From positions 26,859-90,858 of the forward strand of contig NZ_LCYG01000021.1 of NCBI RefSeq assembly GCF_001017175.1: a stretch of DNA of 64,000 bases, read 5' to 3'. Positions 53,119 through 61,583 of the stretch are shown piece by piece. The DNA is from Microvirga vignae. Lineage in GTDB: Bacteria > Pseudomonadota > Alphaproteobacteria > Rhizobiales > Beijerinckiaceae. The position numbers and the translations under genes are program-made. Under the pieces are notes generated by a model. That model was not told the origin of the DNA. It searched no databases and saw only the letters and a list, made by a program, of their open reading frames with translations. Position 1 is the first letter of the stretch; each line of letters opens with the position of its first letter.

Positions 53119-53862
53119 ATGTCGTTCAAGGATCACTTCTCGACACGATCCGCTGATTACGCAACCTACCGACCAACTTATCCGCAGGCTCTGATCGATT
53201 ATCTCGCTGAACAGTGCAGGCAGGCGCAGATGGCGCTCGACGTCGGGTGTGGCACCGGGCAGCTTTCCGTGCTGTTGGCGGATCGCTTCAAGTACGTGAT
53301 CGCAATCGATGCCAGCGCGCAGCAGATCGAGAAAGCGGAAGCACATGAGCGTGTGGATTATCGCGTCGCGCCGGCTGAAAAGAGTGGTCTCCCCGATCAG
53401 ACGGTCGATCTGATCACGGCGGCGCAGGCGGCCCACTGGTTCGATCTCGAGGCATTTTATGCGGAAGCGCGCCGTGTCGGAAAGCCGGGTGCGGTCCTCG
53501 CGCTCATCGCCTATGGCGTAATCCAGGCCGATCCGGAGATCGACCCGGTGATCCACCATTTCTATGAAGAGGTGGCCGGCCCTTATTGGCCACCGGAGCG
53601 TCGCCTTGTCGAGAATGGCTATCGCTCCTTCGACTTTCCCTTTGAGGAGTGGACTGCGCCGCCGCTGGCCATTGAGGTGCAATGGCAGGTCTCCGACCTG
53701 ATTGGTTATATTGACACGTGGTCAGCGGTGCGTGGGCTTGAGAAGGCGCAAGGGCGTGAACCGTTCGAGCAGTTCCAGCGCGATCTCTCAAGTCTTTGGA
53801 ACGAGCCGCAGCGTCGTCGCACGATCCGGTTTGCCTTGTCGCTGCGCATCGGGCACATCTGA
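53119..53862 (+). CDS. Class I SAM-dependent methyltransferase
   Basis: A 247-residue methyltransferase. Motif I is LDVGCGTGQLSVLLA, then IAIDASAQQIEKA, and the post-core block LITAAQAAHWFDLEAFYAEARRV. The closing region (DTWSAVRGLEKAQGREPF) is typical of COG2226-like enzymes. The substrate is unknown. Its 3' 75 bases overlap the convergent dehalogenase-like gene. Confidence 0.88.
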   Translation: MSFKDHFSTRSADYATYRPTYPQALIDYLAEQCRQAQMALDVGCGTGQLSVLLADRFKYVIAIDASAQQIEKAEAHERVDYRVAPAEKSGLPDQTVDLITAAQAAHWFDLEAFYAEARRVGKPGAVLALIAYGVIQADPEIDPVIHHFYEEVAGPYWPPERRLVENGYRSFDFPFEEWTAPPLAIEVQWQVSDLIGYIDTWSAVRGLEKAQGREPFEQFQRDLSSLWNEPQRRRTIRFALSLRIGHI

Positions 53863-54735
53863 AACGGCGCGGAATGCCTTCGTGAGAAACGGTTTGAGCG
53901 CGGCCAGCGTCTCTTCAGGCGCTTCCTCGGCAAGATAATGGCCGCATTCGATGCCGTGCCCTTCCACATGATCCGCCCAATCGCGCCAGACCGCCAGCAC
54001 ATCGTACCAGCGCTCCAACCCGTTCCTTAACCCCCATAGCGCTTGCATCGGACACGCGATGCGTCGTCCAGCCTGCTTGTCGGCTTCGTCCAGCTGCATG
54101 TCCATGGTCGCACCGGCGCGGTAATCCTCGCACATGGCATTGATGGTTTCAGGGTTGGTGTAGCAGCGCCGGTACTCTGCCAACGCCTCTGCATCGAACA
54201 TCGTGCGCCCCCGACGCAAATAGAACGTGTCGGGATCAGCAGAGATCAGCGTTTCAGGAATGGGATGTGGCTGTGCGAGGAAAAACCAGTGCCAGTAACC
54301 CATCGCAAAAGCCATGTCGGTTCGCTTGAAATGCTCGTAGGTCGGCAGAATGTCGAGAACGGAGAGGGCCACGACCCGGCTGGGGTGATCGAGCGCCATA
54401 CGATAGGCGCAGCGCCCGCCGCGATCGTGACCCACAACAGCAAAGCGCTCGAAGCCGAGAGCCTGCATCACCTCGACCATATCGCGGGCCATGGCGCGCT
54501 TGGAGTGGGGCTCATGATCGGGTGTAGTCGAAGGCTTGGAGCTGTCGCCATAGCCGCGCAGGTCCGCACAGACGACCGTGAAATCCTCAGCCAGGCGCGG
54601 AGCAACCTGGTGCCACATCACATGAGTCTGCGGGTGCCCATGAAGCAGCAGGACAGGCGGCCCCTTACCGCCATGGCGGAGATTGATGACGGCCTCGGAT
54701 GTTTCGACCCGATGATGCGTGAAGTTCTCGAACAT
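53788..54735 (-). CDS. Alpha/beta hydrolase, fluoroacetate-dehalogenase-like
   Basis: A 315-residue alpha/beta hydrolase. Nucleophile motif VGHDRGGR gives Asp104 with Arg105 and Arg108. The halide-pocket pair His149-Trp150 is in GYWHWFF, the block MCEDYRAGATMD follows, and the catalytic His lies in CGHYLAEEAPEET. These match haloacetate dehalogenase DehH1/FAc-DEX as I recall them. About 25 residues extend past the usual C-terminus into the overlapping methyltransferase gene. Epoxide hydrolase or lactonase activity cannot be ruled out. Confidence 0.82.
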   Translation of the reverse strand: MFENFTHHRVETSEAVINLRHGGKGPPVLLLHGHPQTHVMWHQVAPRLAEDFTVVCADLRGYGDSSKPSTTPDHEPHSKRAMARDMVEVMQALGFERFAVVGHDRGGRCAYRMALDHPSRVVALSVLDILPTYEHFKRTDMAFAMGYWHWFFLAQPHPIPETLISADPDTFYLRRGRTMFDAEALAEYRRCYTNPETINAMCEDYRAGATMDMQLDEADKQAGRRIACPMQALWGLRNGLERWYDVLAVWRDWADHVEGHGIECGHYLAEEAPEETLAALKPFLTKAFRAVSDVPDAQRQGKPDRATTLRLVPKT

Positions 54736-54849
54736 GGGCCGAGTGTCTTACACTTCCACGCGAGGTTCCAGCCCTACGAAAGCAGGCAAGCGGCATTCTG
54801 AGTGCAGGTCTGCATCAGCGTTCCGTCTCGCCTGTTCTGAACGATAAGA

Positions 54850-55521
54850 CTACCAGGAGCGGCGTGTGCCGTTGTCGATATGGATGAGGCCGTTTCGGTA
54901 CATCTTGATGCCGCCGACCTCAGGACGTGAGCTCAAGTAGGCCATCACGCCGCGAGTGCGGGTTCTCACCCTGAAATCGATGGCGCGGCATGAGAGATGA
55001 AGGGAATGACGCGCGCCGCCTGCACGCCAGTTCCGGCTCGTGCTGCGATGCGTGGACTCGACGCTGACGGGGCCGAACTTGCTCGCGACATCCGCCACGA
55101 CTTCCTGCAGGCTGCCAGGCAGGCAGTTCGTTGGGGCGCTGGCACGCAGCGTTATCGTGCCCTGCGTCACCAGCGAGGCAAAGCCTGAGAGGGTTCGATT
55201 GTTGAGCGTGCTGGCATTGGGCAGGCTGCCCGTCGTAGCAGGATCCGTGATCCGATCATTGGAGGGCAGGCTGCTGTATTCGATTTTGGGAAGAGCTTTG
55301 GATAGGGCCCTACGAAGAGCCTTGGTCTTGGGAAGGGTTTTGGGAAGAGGATCTGTTGCGGGCGAAGGATCAGGATTGGAAATGGGAATCGGGATCACGA
55401 TCCCGGTTGGTTGAGGGTATGGGCTTTGTGCATTGGCCAGATTTGGCGATAGGCCCGCAAGACAAGCGCTGGTCACGAAGGCGAGCCAAGGCGCGCGACG
55501 AACGTTCAATTCGGTGCTCAT
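54850..55521 (-). CDS. Secreted M15-like (DUF882/YcbK-type) peptidase domain protein
   Basis: A 223-residue protein. The signal peptide is about 1-30 (ending ANA). A Pro/Ser-rich linker (about 32-100) follows. The C-terminal domain has SLHLSCRAIDFRV, GGIKMYRNGLIHIDNG, placing His, Asp and His as in zinc-dependent M15/YcbK domains. It probably acts on peptidoglycan in the periplasm. GGGGAG lies before ATG 55521. Confidence 0.78.
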   Translation of the reverse strand: MSTELNVRRAPWLAFVTSACLAGLSPNLANAQSPYPQPTGIVIPIPISNPDPSPATDPLPKTLPKTKALRRALSKALPKIEYSSLPSNDRITDPATTGSLPNASTLNNRTLSGFASLVTQGTITLRASAPTNCLPGSLQEVVADVASKFGPVSVESTHRSTSRNWRAGGARHSLHLSCRAIDFRVRTRTRGVMAYLSSRPEVGGIKMYRNGLIHIDNGTRRSW

Positions 55522-55876
55522 CGGGATCTCCCCGTTCTGAGCCCCCACACAAGGAACGCCGTGTGGATGGTCCTCCCAACGGCAGCAATGTTTATTGGCC
55601 AGTAAACTGGCAGTTGCGTTTACCGCTTAGGGGCAAGTACCTATGCTACTGCCTAGTTGAGGCAAGGGTAACGTAGAGAAAATCGTTTATCCAAAAGGGT
55701 TATTGGTTAGCAAAACTCTTATTTTGTAAGCGTTTTAGCCTCGCAAATATTTCTATACTTAACGTTATATGTTACAAGTCTTGATGTTATATGTTACAAA
55801 TCTTGGGGTCTTGCAGGTTTCCTTGACGATACACATATCATGTTGCGAGCCGTAACATCGGCAATTGGAGACTGGA
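55522..55876. promoter_or_regulatory. 355-bp divergent control region with palindrome and direct repeats
   Basis: No gene is seen. It includes a 14-bp palindrome GCCAGTAAACTGGC (55598-55611), about 77 bases upstream of the M15-like gene, an AT-rich tract, and two direct repeats (55764-55805) before the DUF4112 gene. Confidence 0.5.
55764..55805. repeat. Two 20-bp direct repeats spaced 22 bases apart
   Basis: Copies at 55764-55783 and 55786-55805 differ at one base (GTTATATGTTACAAgTCTTG versus aTCTTG). A 22-base period is two DNA turns, which suits side-by-side protein binding. They lie about 75 bases before the DUF4112 start. Confidence 0.65.
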
Positions 55877-56314
55877 ATGCCCGCTGTCCGTAGCGACCTG
55901 TTCGACGCCATCAAAGCTGCCGGCCCGAGCCGGGAGGATTCCCTTGCGCGCATCACGCTCCTGGCGAAGCTGATGGACAGCGCTTTCGTCATCCCGGGCC
56001 TGAACCGCCGCATCGGCCTCGATGCCGTCCTGGGCCTCGTCCCGGGCGTCGGCGATGCTCTTTCAGCCGCCTTGGCTAGCTATATCATCTGGGAGGCCCA
56101 CCAGCTCGGCTTGCCGCGCTGGAAGATCGCCCGAATGGTGGCCAACGTGGCCGTGGATACCGCCATCGGCGCCATTCCACTGGCCGGCGACGTGTTCGAC
56201 GTGTTTTTCAAATCCAACGTGCGCAACCTGCGGATCATCCACGATCACCTCGGCACGCCCAAGCGGGGTCCGAAGGAGATCGACGGTACAGCGGTCCGTA
56301 TCGGCGAACGCTAA
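55877..56314 (+). CDS. DUF4112 membrane-associated protein
   Basis: A 145-residue protein with the DUF4112 pattern: LAKLMDSAFVIPGLNRRIGLDAVLGLVPGVGDAL, then IPLAGDVFDVFFKSNVRN. Two hydrophobic hairpins suggest membrane association. Function is unknown. ATG 55877 has GGAG 6 bases upstream. Regulation by the direct repeats upstream is inferred. Confidence 0.88.
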   Translation: MPAVRSDLFDAIKAAGPSREDSLARITLLAKLMDSAFVIPGLNRRIGLDAVLGLVPGVGDALSAALASYIIWEAHQLGLPRWKIARMVANVAVDTAIGAIPLAGDVFDVFFKSNVRNLRIIHDHLGTPKRGPKEIDGTAVRIGER

Positions 56315-56333
56315 GTTGAAGTGAAGCTCAATG

Positions 56334-56361
56334 AAAAGCGCGGCTCAAAGGCCGCGCTTTT
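56334..56361. terminator. Bidirectional terminator
   Basis: AAAAGCGCGGC/GCCGCGCTTTT (56334-56344 with 56351-56361). The A/T arms give a T-run in both directions, between DUF4112 and the convergent ABC ATPase gene. Confidence 0.85.
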
Positions 56362-56364
56362 GCT

Positions 56365-57159
56365 TTATCGATGGCTTGAGATGAACTGCTTGAAGCGCTC
56401 TGATTTGGGAGCGCCGAACACCTCAGCCGGCGGACCTTCCTCTTCCACGACGCCCTTGTGAAGGAAGACCACGCGGTTCGACACGTCGCGGGCAAAGCCC
56501 ATCTCATGCGTGACCACCAGCATGGTGCGGCCTTCCTCCGCGAGCGAGCGCATGACGCGCAGCACCTCGCCGACGAGTTCGGGATCGAGCGCGGAGGTCG
56601 GCTCGTCGAACAGCATCACGTCCGGGCGCATCGCGAGCGCGCGGGCAATGGCTGCGCGCTGCTGCTGACCGCCGGAGAGGTGAGAGGGGTACTGATTGCG
56701 CTTGTCGGCGATGCCGACTTTCGCCAGCAGTTCCTCGGCCTCTGCAATGCACTCGGCCTTGGGTCGCTTCTGCACATGCACGGGCGCTTCGATCACGTTC
56801 TCCAGGATCGTCATGTGGGACCAGAGATTGAAGCTCTGGAACACCATGGCGACGCGCGAGCGGATGCGGTCCACCTGGCGCTGATCCGCCGGGACCATGC
56901 CCTTGCGACCAGCTTTGAGCTTGATCGTCTCGCCACCAATGGTGACATCGCCGCCATCGGGCACTTCGAGCATGTTGATACAGCGAAGCATCGTCGACTT
57001 GCCGGAGCCGGAGGCGCCGAGGATCGAGATCACATCGCCTTCATTGGCCTTCAGCGACACTCCCTTGAGAACTTCAAGCGATCCGAAATTCTTGCGCAGG
57101 TTAGTGATCGAAACAGCAGGAACGGTCTGGGAAGACAAAGACGAAACTCCGTTAGACAT
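56365..57159 (-). CDS. Polar amino acid ABC transporter ATPase (HisP/GlnQ-like)
   Basis: A 264-residue ATPase with Walker [13 protein letters not shown], signature [16 protein letters not shown] and Walker [17 protein letters not shown]. The extended region [23 protein letters not shown] is typical of the HisP/OccP group. GGAGG lies 6 bases before ATG 57159. It overlaps the permease stop by 8 bases and is the last gene of the operon. Confidence 0.93.
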   Translation of the reverse strand: MSNGVSSLSSQTVPAVSITNLRKNFGSLEVLKGVSLKANEGDVISILGASGSGKSTMLRCINMLEVPDGGDVTIGGETIKLKAGRKGMVPADQRQVDRIRSRVAMVFQSFNLWSHMTILENVIEAPVHVQKRPKAECIAEAEELLAKVGIADKRNQYPSHLSGGQQQRAAIARALAMRPDVMLFDEPTSALDPELVGEVLRVMRSLAEEGRTMLVVTHEMGFARDVSNRVVFLHKGVVEEEGPPAEVFGAPKSERFKQFISSHR

Positions 57160-57877
57160 GCGCGGCCTCCAGGCGCGGCTCAATGGCCGGCGGGCGGCGC
57201 AGATGAGGCGAGAGCCACCATTCGATGGCCATGATGATGCGAGTGATGATGAAGTTCAGGACGAGATAGATCGCACCTGCGACGATGAACACTTCCACGG
57301 CGCGGAACGTCTGCGAGATCATTTTGGCCGCAAGGCCCGTGACTTCCATCATGGTGATGACGGAGGCCAGCGACGTGGCCTTCACCATCAGAATAATCTC
57401 GCTGCCGTAAGCAGGCAGTGCCTGCCGCACGGCGATGGGGAAGATGATGCGGCGGAAGAGCAGGAAACCCGACATGCCGCAGGCGCGCGCGGCTTCGACC
57501 TGATGATGCGGAACCGCTTGCAGTCCGCCGCGGATGATCTCGCTGCCATAGGCCGCCGTGTTCATGGTGAGTGCGAGAACCGCACACCAATAGGGCTCAC
57601 GGAAGAAGCCCCACAAGCCCAGTGCATCCAGTGTAGGCCGAAACTGTCCGAGGCCGTAATAGATCAGGAAGATCTGCACGAGCAGCGGCGTGCCGCGGAA
57701 TACGAACACATAAGCCTGCGCCGGCCAGTCGAGCAGCTTGATATTCGACATGCGCATGAGCGCGAGCAGCATGGCGAAGACGGCGCCGAAAGCAATCGAC
57801 GTGAAGGCGAGATTGAGGGTTAGCGGAATGCCGCCGATGAGACGCAGGAACGCTTCCTGCATGAAGGCGAAATCCAT
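57152..57877 (-). CDS. Polar amino acid ABC permease (HisM-like)
   Basis: A 241-residue permease with about five membrane segments. The coupling motif is [25 protein letters not shown] 57877 overlaps the upstream permease stop by 1 base. The longer upstream frame runs into that gene and is rejected. Confidence 0.92.
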   Translation of the reverse strand: MDFAFMQEAFLRLIGGIPLTLNLAFTSIAFGAVFAMLLALMRMSNIKLLDWPAQAYVFVFRGTPLLVQIFLIYYGLGQFRPTLDALGLWGFFREPYWCAVLALTMNTAAYGSEIIRGGLQAVPHHQVEAARACGMSGFLLFRRIIFPIAVRQALPAYGSEIILMVKATSLASVITMMEVTGLAAKMISQTFRAVEVFIVAGAIYLVLNFIITRIIMAIEWWLSPHLRRPPAIEPRLEAAHV

Positions 57878-58599
57878 CAGGAAGCCCTCCGCATACCGCG
57901 CAGCGAATAGGTCTCCGCACGCTGGAACAGATAGGTCGAAACCCAGGTGATGACGAGGTAGAGAATCGCCGCCGTGATGTAGAAATCGAATGGACGGCGC
58001 GTGGAGCCCGCGGCTACCTGCGACTGGCGCAGAAGCTCGACGAGGCCAGTCACAGAAATCAGCGCGGATTCCTTCAGCACCAATTGCCACGTATTGCCGA
58101 GGCCGGGAATGGCATAGCGTAGGACCTGCGGTGCGATGATCCGGCGGAACATGAGCCACCGGTGCATGCCGACCGAACGGGCAGCCTCCAGCTCGCCGCG
58201 GCTGACCACTTGGAAAGCGCCGCGGAACACCTCGGCCTGATAGGCACCGGAGACAATGCCGATGGCCATGGCGCCTGTGGCGAAGGCCGGGACGCCGATG
58301 AAGCCCTCAGCGCCGAACAGGCTGCCGATGGCGCCGAGCGCTGCACTGCCGCCGAAATAGAAGAGATAGATCACAAGGAGATCGGGAATGCCGCGCAGAA
58401 CGGTTGTGTAGCCGTCTGCCAGCCAGCGGACCGGCGCATTGCCGCCGATCTTGCCCCAGGCCACGAAGGTTCCGACGATGGAACCTGCGAGGAAGCCGCA
58501 GCTGGCGACCGCAATCGTCATGCCCGTCGCCGTCAGAAGAGCCCATCCCCATCCATTGGGGCCGAACCCGACGAGTTCGAAATAGCTCAGATGTTGCAC
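57877..58599 (-). CDS. Polar amino acid ABC permease (HisQ-like)
   Basis: A 240-residue permease with about five membrane segments. The coupling motif is ELEAARSVGMHRWLMFRRIIAP. A GTG start is used. It lies 135 bases downstream of the first binding-protein gene. Confidence 0.9.
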   Translation of the reverse strand: MQHLSYFELVGFGPNGWGWALLTATGMTIAVASCGFLAGSIVGTFVAWGKIGGNAPVRWLADGYTTVLRGIPDLLVIYLFYFGGSAALGAIGSLFGAEGFIGVPAFATGAMAIGIVSGAYQAEVFRGAFQVVSRGELEAARSVGMHRWLMFRRIIAPQVLRYAIPGLGNTWQLVLKESALISVTGLVELLRQSQVAAGSTRRPFDFYITAAILYLVITWVSTYLFQRAETYSLRGMRRAS

Positions 58600-58734
58600 G
58601 CTTTAACTTTCTTGACTGTGCCCGTCCTCTACAGCGGAAAACGGGCCATTTCCTCTCATACCCGGCTTGGCCGGAATCCGCTCCCCAGGCGAGCAGGGGC
58701 TTGCGCTGGGGGGCAATGTTTGGCCGCTCTCTTG

Positions 58735-59583
58735 TCAGGTTTGCGGCGTCATGTCGATCTTGAACCACTTCTCCGAGAGCTTCCGGATGGTTCCGTCATC
58801 GATTGCCGACTGGATGGCCTTGCCGAACATGCTTTTGAGTTCGGCGTCACCCTTGCGCAGACCCACCGCCACGCCCCGGCCCAGTACATCACCCGTCAAG
58901 CCGGCGCCAGCGATCACCATGTCCTTGAATTCCGGTTTTTCGGTCGAGGCCTTCAGCGCTGAATGGGCGGCGAAGATCGCATCGATGCGGCCTGCTGCAA
59001 GGTCGAGGTCGTGCTGTTCCGTAGTCTTGTATTCACGGATCGTGACCACGTCCTTGAGATATTTGTCCAGAAACTGGGCATTCACCGTCGAGCCTTGGGT
59101 GCCCACAGTCTTACCCTTCAGGAGCGGTTTCCACTCTTCGATTATCTTTTGAGCGGCTTCGGGATCCTTGTCGATGTTGATGCGCTGGCCCTGGCCCGCG
59201 AGCTTCGTGAGCGGTGAGTCCTTCAGCACGCCCCAGCCCTGAGGGCCCGAGGCGTAGGGACCAGCGAAGTCGATGGTCTCCAGGCGCTTTTCCGTGATGT
59301 TCATGCCGGCCATGATGGCATCGTATTTCTTGGCCTGAAGCGCCGGAATGATGCCGTCCCAATCCTGGGAGACGATCTCGCACTTCACCTTCATGCGGGC
59401 GCACAGGTCGTTGGCGAGGTCGATCTCGAAGCCCTCCAGCTTGCCCCCGGCGCCCGTGAAGTTCCACGGAGCGTAAGCGCCTTCGGTCGCGATCTTGACG
59501 GTCTTCTCCTGCGCGGAGGCTCCACCCATAGCGAGAGTGGAGGCCAGCAGGGTCAGACCCAGTGCCTTGAACAGTTTCATCAT
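58735..59583 (-). CDS. Periplasmic polar amino acid binding protein (1)
   Basis: A 282-residue family 3 binding protein with a signal peptide (about 1-24, ending GGASAQ). It starts KTVKIATEGAYAPWNFTGAG and has GFEIDLANDLC and the DWDGIIPALQAKKYDAIMAGM block of HisJ/ArgT/NocT proteins. It is a paralogue of the gene at 59799, with a shared 137-base identical patch. It belongs with the permeases downstream. Confidence 0.92.
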   Translation of the reverse strand: MMKLFKALGLTLLASTLAMGGASAQEKTVKIATEGAYAPWNFTGAGGKLEGFEIDLANDLCARMKVKCEIVSQDWDGIIPALQAKKYDAIMAGMNITEKRLETIDFAGPYASGPQGWGVLKDSPLTKLAGQGQRINIDKDPEAAQKIIEEWKPLLKGKTVGTQGSTVNAQFLDKYLKDVVTIREYKTTEQHDLDLAAGRIDAIFAAHSALKASTEKPEFKDMVIAGAGLTGDVLGRGVAVGLRKGDAELKSMFGKAIQSAIDDGTIRKLSEKWFKIDMTPQT

Positions 59584-59752
59584 CGTTCCCCTGGTCAGCT
59601 TTGACTGATCCTTTTGCCCAAATGGCTGCAGCAGCGCATCATTCGGCTCCCAAAGGTAACAGCCAAAAGCCAAGCCGGCGCAAGGCCTAATCATGCCGAA
59701 TCAACGGGCTAGACTGGCGTTTTCGGTCGCAGTCGACCCGTTTTCATACAAA

Positions 59753-59778
59753 AAGGGCGCGGCCGAGGCCGCGCCCTG
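59753..59778 (-). terminator. Terminator after the second binding-protein gene
   Basis: AGGGCGCGGCC/GGCCGCGCCCT (59754-59764 with 59767-59777) is followed on the minus strand by TTTTT, separating the two binding-protein genes. Confidence 0.8.
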
Positions 59779-59798
59779 GATGTGTGAAGCCTGAAACG

Positions 59799-60644
59799 TT
59801 AGGCCTTCGGGGAGATGTCGATCTTGAACCACTTCTCAGACAGCTTCTTCACCGTGCCGTCCTTGACAGCCGCCTGGATGGCCTCGTTGAAGGCCTTCTT
59901 CAGCTCCTGGTCTTCCTTGCGCAGGCCGACGCCGACGCCTTCACCGAGCAGGCCGCCGGTGATGGATGGGCCGACGAGAGCGTAATCCTTGAACTCGGGC
60001 TTTTCGAGGGTGCCGATGATTGCCGTGGAATCGGCGAGAACCGCATCGATGCGACCGGCAGCGAGGTCGAGATCGTGGGCCTCGGTGGTCTTGTACTCGC
60101 GGATCTCGGCCGTGCCCTTGTAGTACTTGTCGGCGAAGTTCGCGTGGATGGTCGAGCCCTGGACACCGATGGTCTTGCCCTTCACGAGCGGCTTCACGGC
60201 ATCGATGGCCTTCTCGGCGGCTTCCTTCTGGGTGTCAAGGTTGAAGGCCTGGCCCGTGCCCGGCATCTTGGCGAGCGGCGAGGACTTCGGGACGAGGAAG
60301 CCGTTCGGGCCAGCGGCATAGGGGCCAGCGAAGTCGATGGTCTTCTTGCGCTCGTCGGTGATGCTCATGCCGGCCATGATGGCATCGTACTTCTTGGCGG
60401 TGAGGGCAGGGATAATGCCGTCCCAATCCTGAGCGACGATCTCGCACTTCACCTTCATGCGGGCGCACAGGTCGTTGGCGAGGTCGATCTCGAAGCCCTC
60501 CAGCTTGCCCCCGGCGCCCGTGAAGTTCCACGGAGCGTAAGCGCCTTCGGTCGCGATCTTGACGGTCTTCTGCTGGGCCGATGCTCCGCCGATTGCGAGA
60601 GCGGTGCCGAGGACGGCGAGGCCGACGGTCTTAACGAATTTCAT
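59799..60644 (-). CDS. Periplasmic polar amino acid binding protein (2)
   Basis: A 281-residue paralogue of the binding protein at 58735 with the same signal peptide style and HisJ-like core. It is upstream and has its own terminator, so it can be expressed on its own and supply the same permease with another ligand. AAGGGA precedes ATG 60644. Divergence is clear outside the identical N-terminal-coding patch. Confidence 0.92.
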   Translation of the reverse strand: MKFVKTVGLAVLGTALAIGGASAQQKTVKIATEGAYAPWNFTGAGGKLEGFEIDLANDLCARMKVKCEIVAQDWDGIIPALTAKKYDAIMAGMSITDERKKTIDFAGPYAAGPNGFLVPKSSPLAKMPGTGQAFNLDTQKEAAEKAIDAVKPLVKGKTIGVQGSTIHANFADKYYKGTAEIREYKTTEAHDLDLAAGRIDAVLADSTAIIGTLEKPEFKDYALVGPSITGGLLGEGVGVGLRKEDQELKKAFNEAIQAAVKDGTVKKLSEKWFKIDISPKA

Positions 60645-60771
60645 AGTCGTTCCCTTAACTTATGGGCTCCGGATACACTTTGGAGCCTATCTTGCTCGCG
60701 GCCCTCTCAGGCCGCGCCGTGACGCAGTAACTGCCAATCTTTGGAAAAAGGCAAGGGGCCCTTGGAGGCCC

Positions 60772-61470
60772 TTACACAACCCGCAGGCGGATCTCGCCAA
60801 GGCCTTCGATAGCCCCGATCATGGTCTGCCCTTGCGTTACGGCGCCTACGCCTTCCGGCGTTCCGGCAAAGATCACGTCGCCCGGAGCGAGCTCGAAATA
60901 CGAAGAAAGGTAAGCAATCTGCTCGGCTACGGACCAGACCATGTCCGAGAGATCGGCCTTCTGCTTTACGGCACCGTCGACGCTGAGAGAGATGGCGCCC
61001 TTGGCCGGATGCCCGGCTTCTGTGGCGGGATGGATCGGGCCGACGGGGCCTGAGAAATCGCCCGCCTTGCCGAGCTCCCATGGGCGGCGCAACTGCTTGG
61101 CCTCGTCCTGAAGGTCACGGCGGGTCATATCGAGACCGACCGCATAGCCGAAGACATGGTCGAGCGCGTCGGAAACCGGGATGTCCCGGCCACCCTTGGC
61201 GAGGACGACCACCAGTTCCACCTCGAAGTGATAGTTCTGCGTCTTGGGCGGATAGCGATGGTCAACCGTCTGACCCTCCGGCACGACCTGCAGGGCATCG
61301 GCGGGTTTCATGAAGAAGAAGGGCGGCTCGCGGGTCGGATCGCCACCCATCTCCCGCGCATGAGCGGCGTAGTTGCGGCCAACACAATAGACGCGCCGCA
61401 CGGGAAGAAGGTCTCTGGAGCCTGCGATCGGGAGGGCGCTGAGCGGAGGAGTGGGGATGACGTAAGCCAT
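60772..61470 (-). CDS. Fumarylacetoacetate hydrolase-family enzyme (fumarylpyruvate hydrolase-like)
   Basis: A 232-residue FAH-fold enzyme. It carries YCVGRNYAAHAREMG, PFFFMKPADAL, NYHFEVELVVVLAKGG (metal Glu pair) and VFAGTPEGVG-like FAGTPEGVGAV, typical of fumarylpyruvate hydrolases of gentisate-type pathways. Substrate within the FAH family is not fixed. ATG 61470 is used. The gene is divergent from the FAD dehydrogenase. Confidence 0.88.
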   Translation of the reverse strand: MAYVIPTPPLSALPIAGSRDLLPVRRVYCVGRNYAAHAREMGGDPTREPPFFFMKPADALQVVPEGQTVDHRYPPKTQNYHFEVELVVVLAKGGRDIPVSDALDHVFGYAVGLDMTRRDLQDEAKQLRRPWELGKAGDFSGPVGPIHPATEAGHPAKGAISLSVDGAVKQKADLSDMVWSVAEQIAYLSSYFELAPGDVIFAGTPEGVGAVTQGQTMIGAIEGLGEIRLRVV

Positions 61471-61583
61471 GATGGTTTGCGAGAGCCTTCTGATGAAAGG
61501 GCAGGGATCGTCTTTCTCCTTCCTATACCTTGCAGTCCGCACCACAAGACGTCATGAACGGAGGCTCCACACGAGGAACGACA

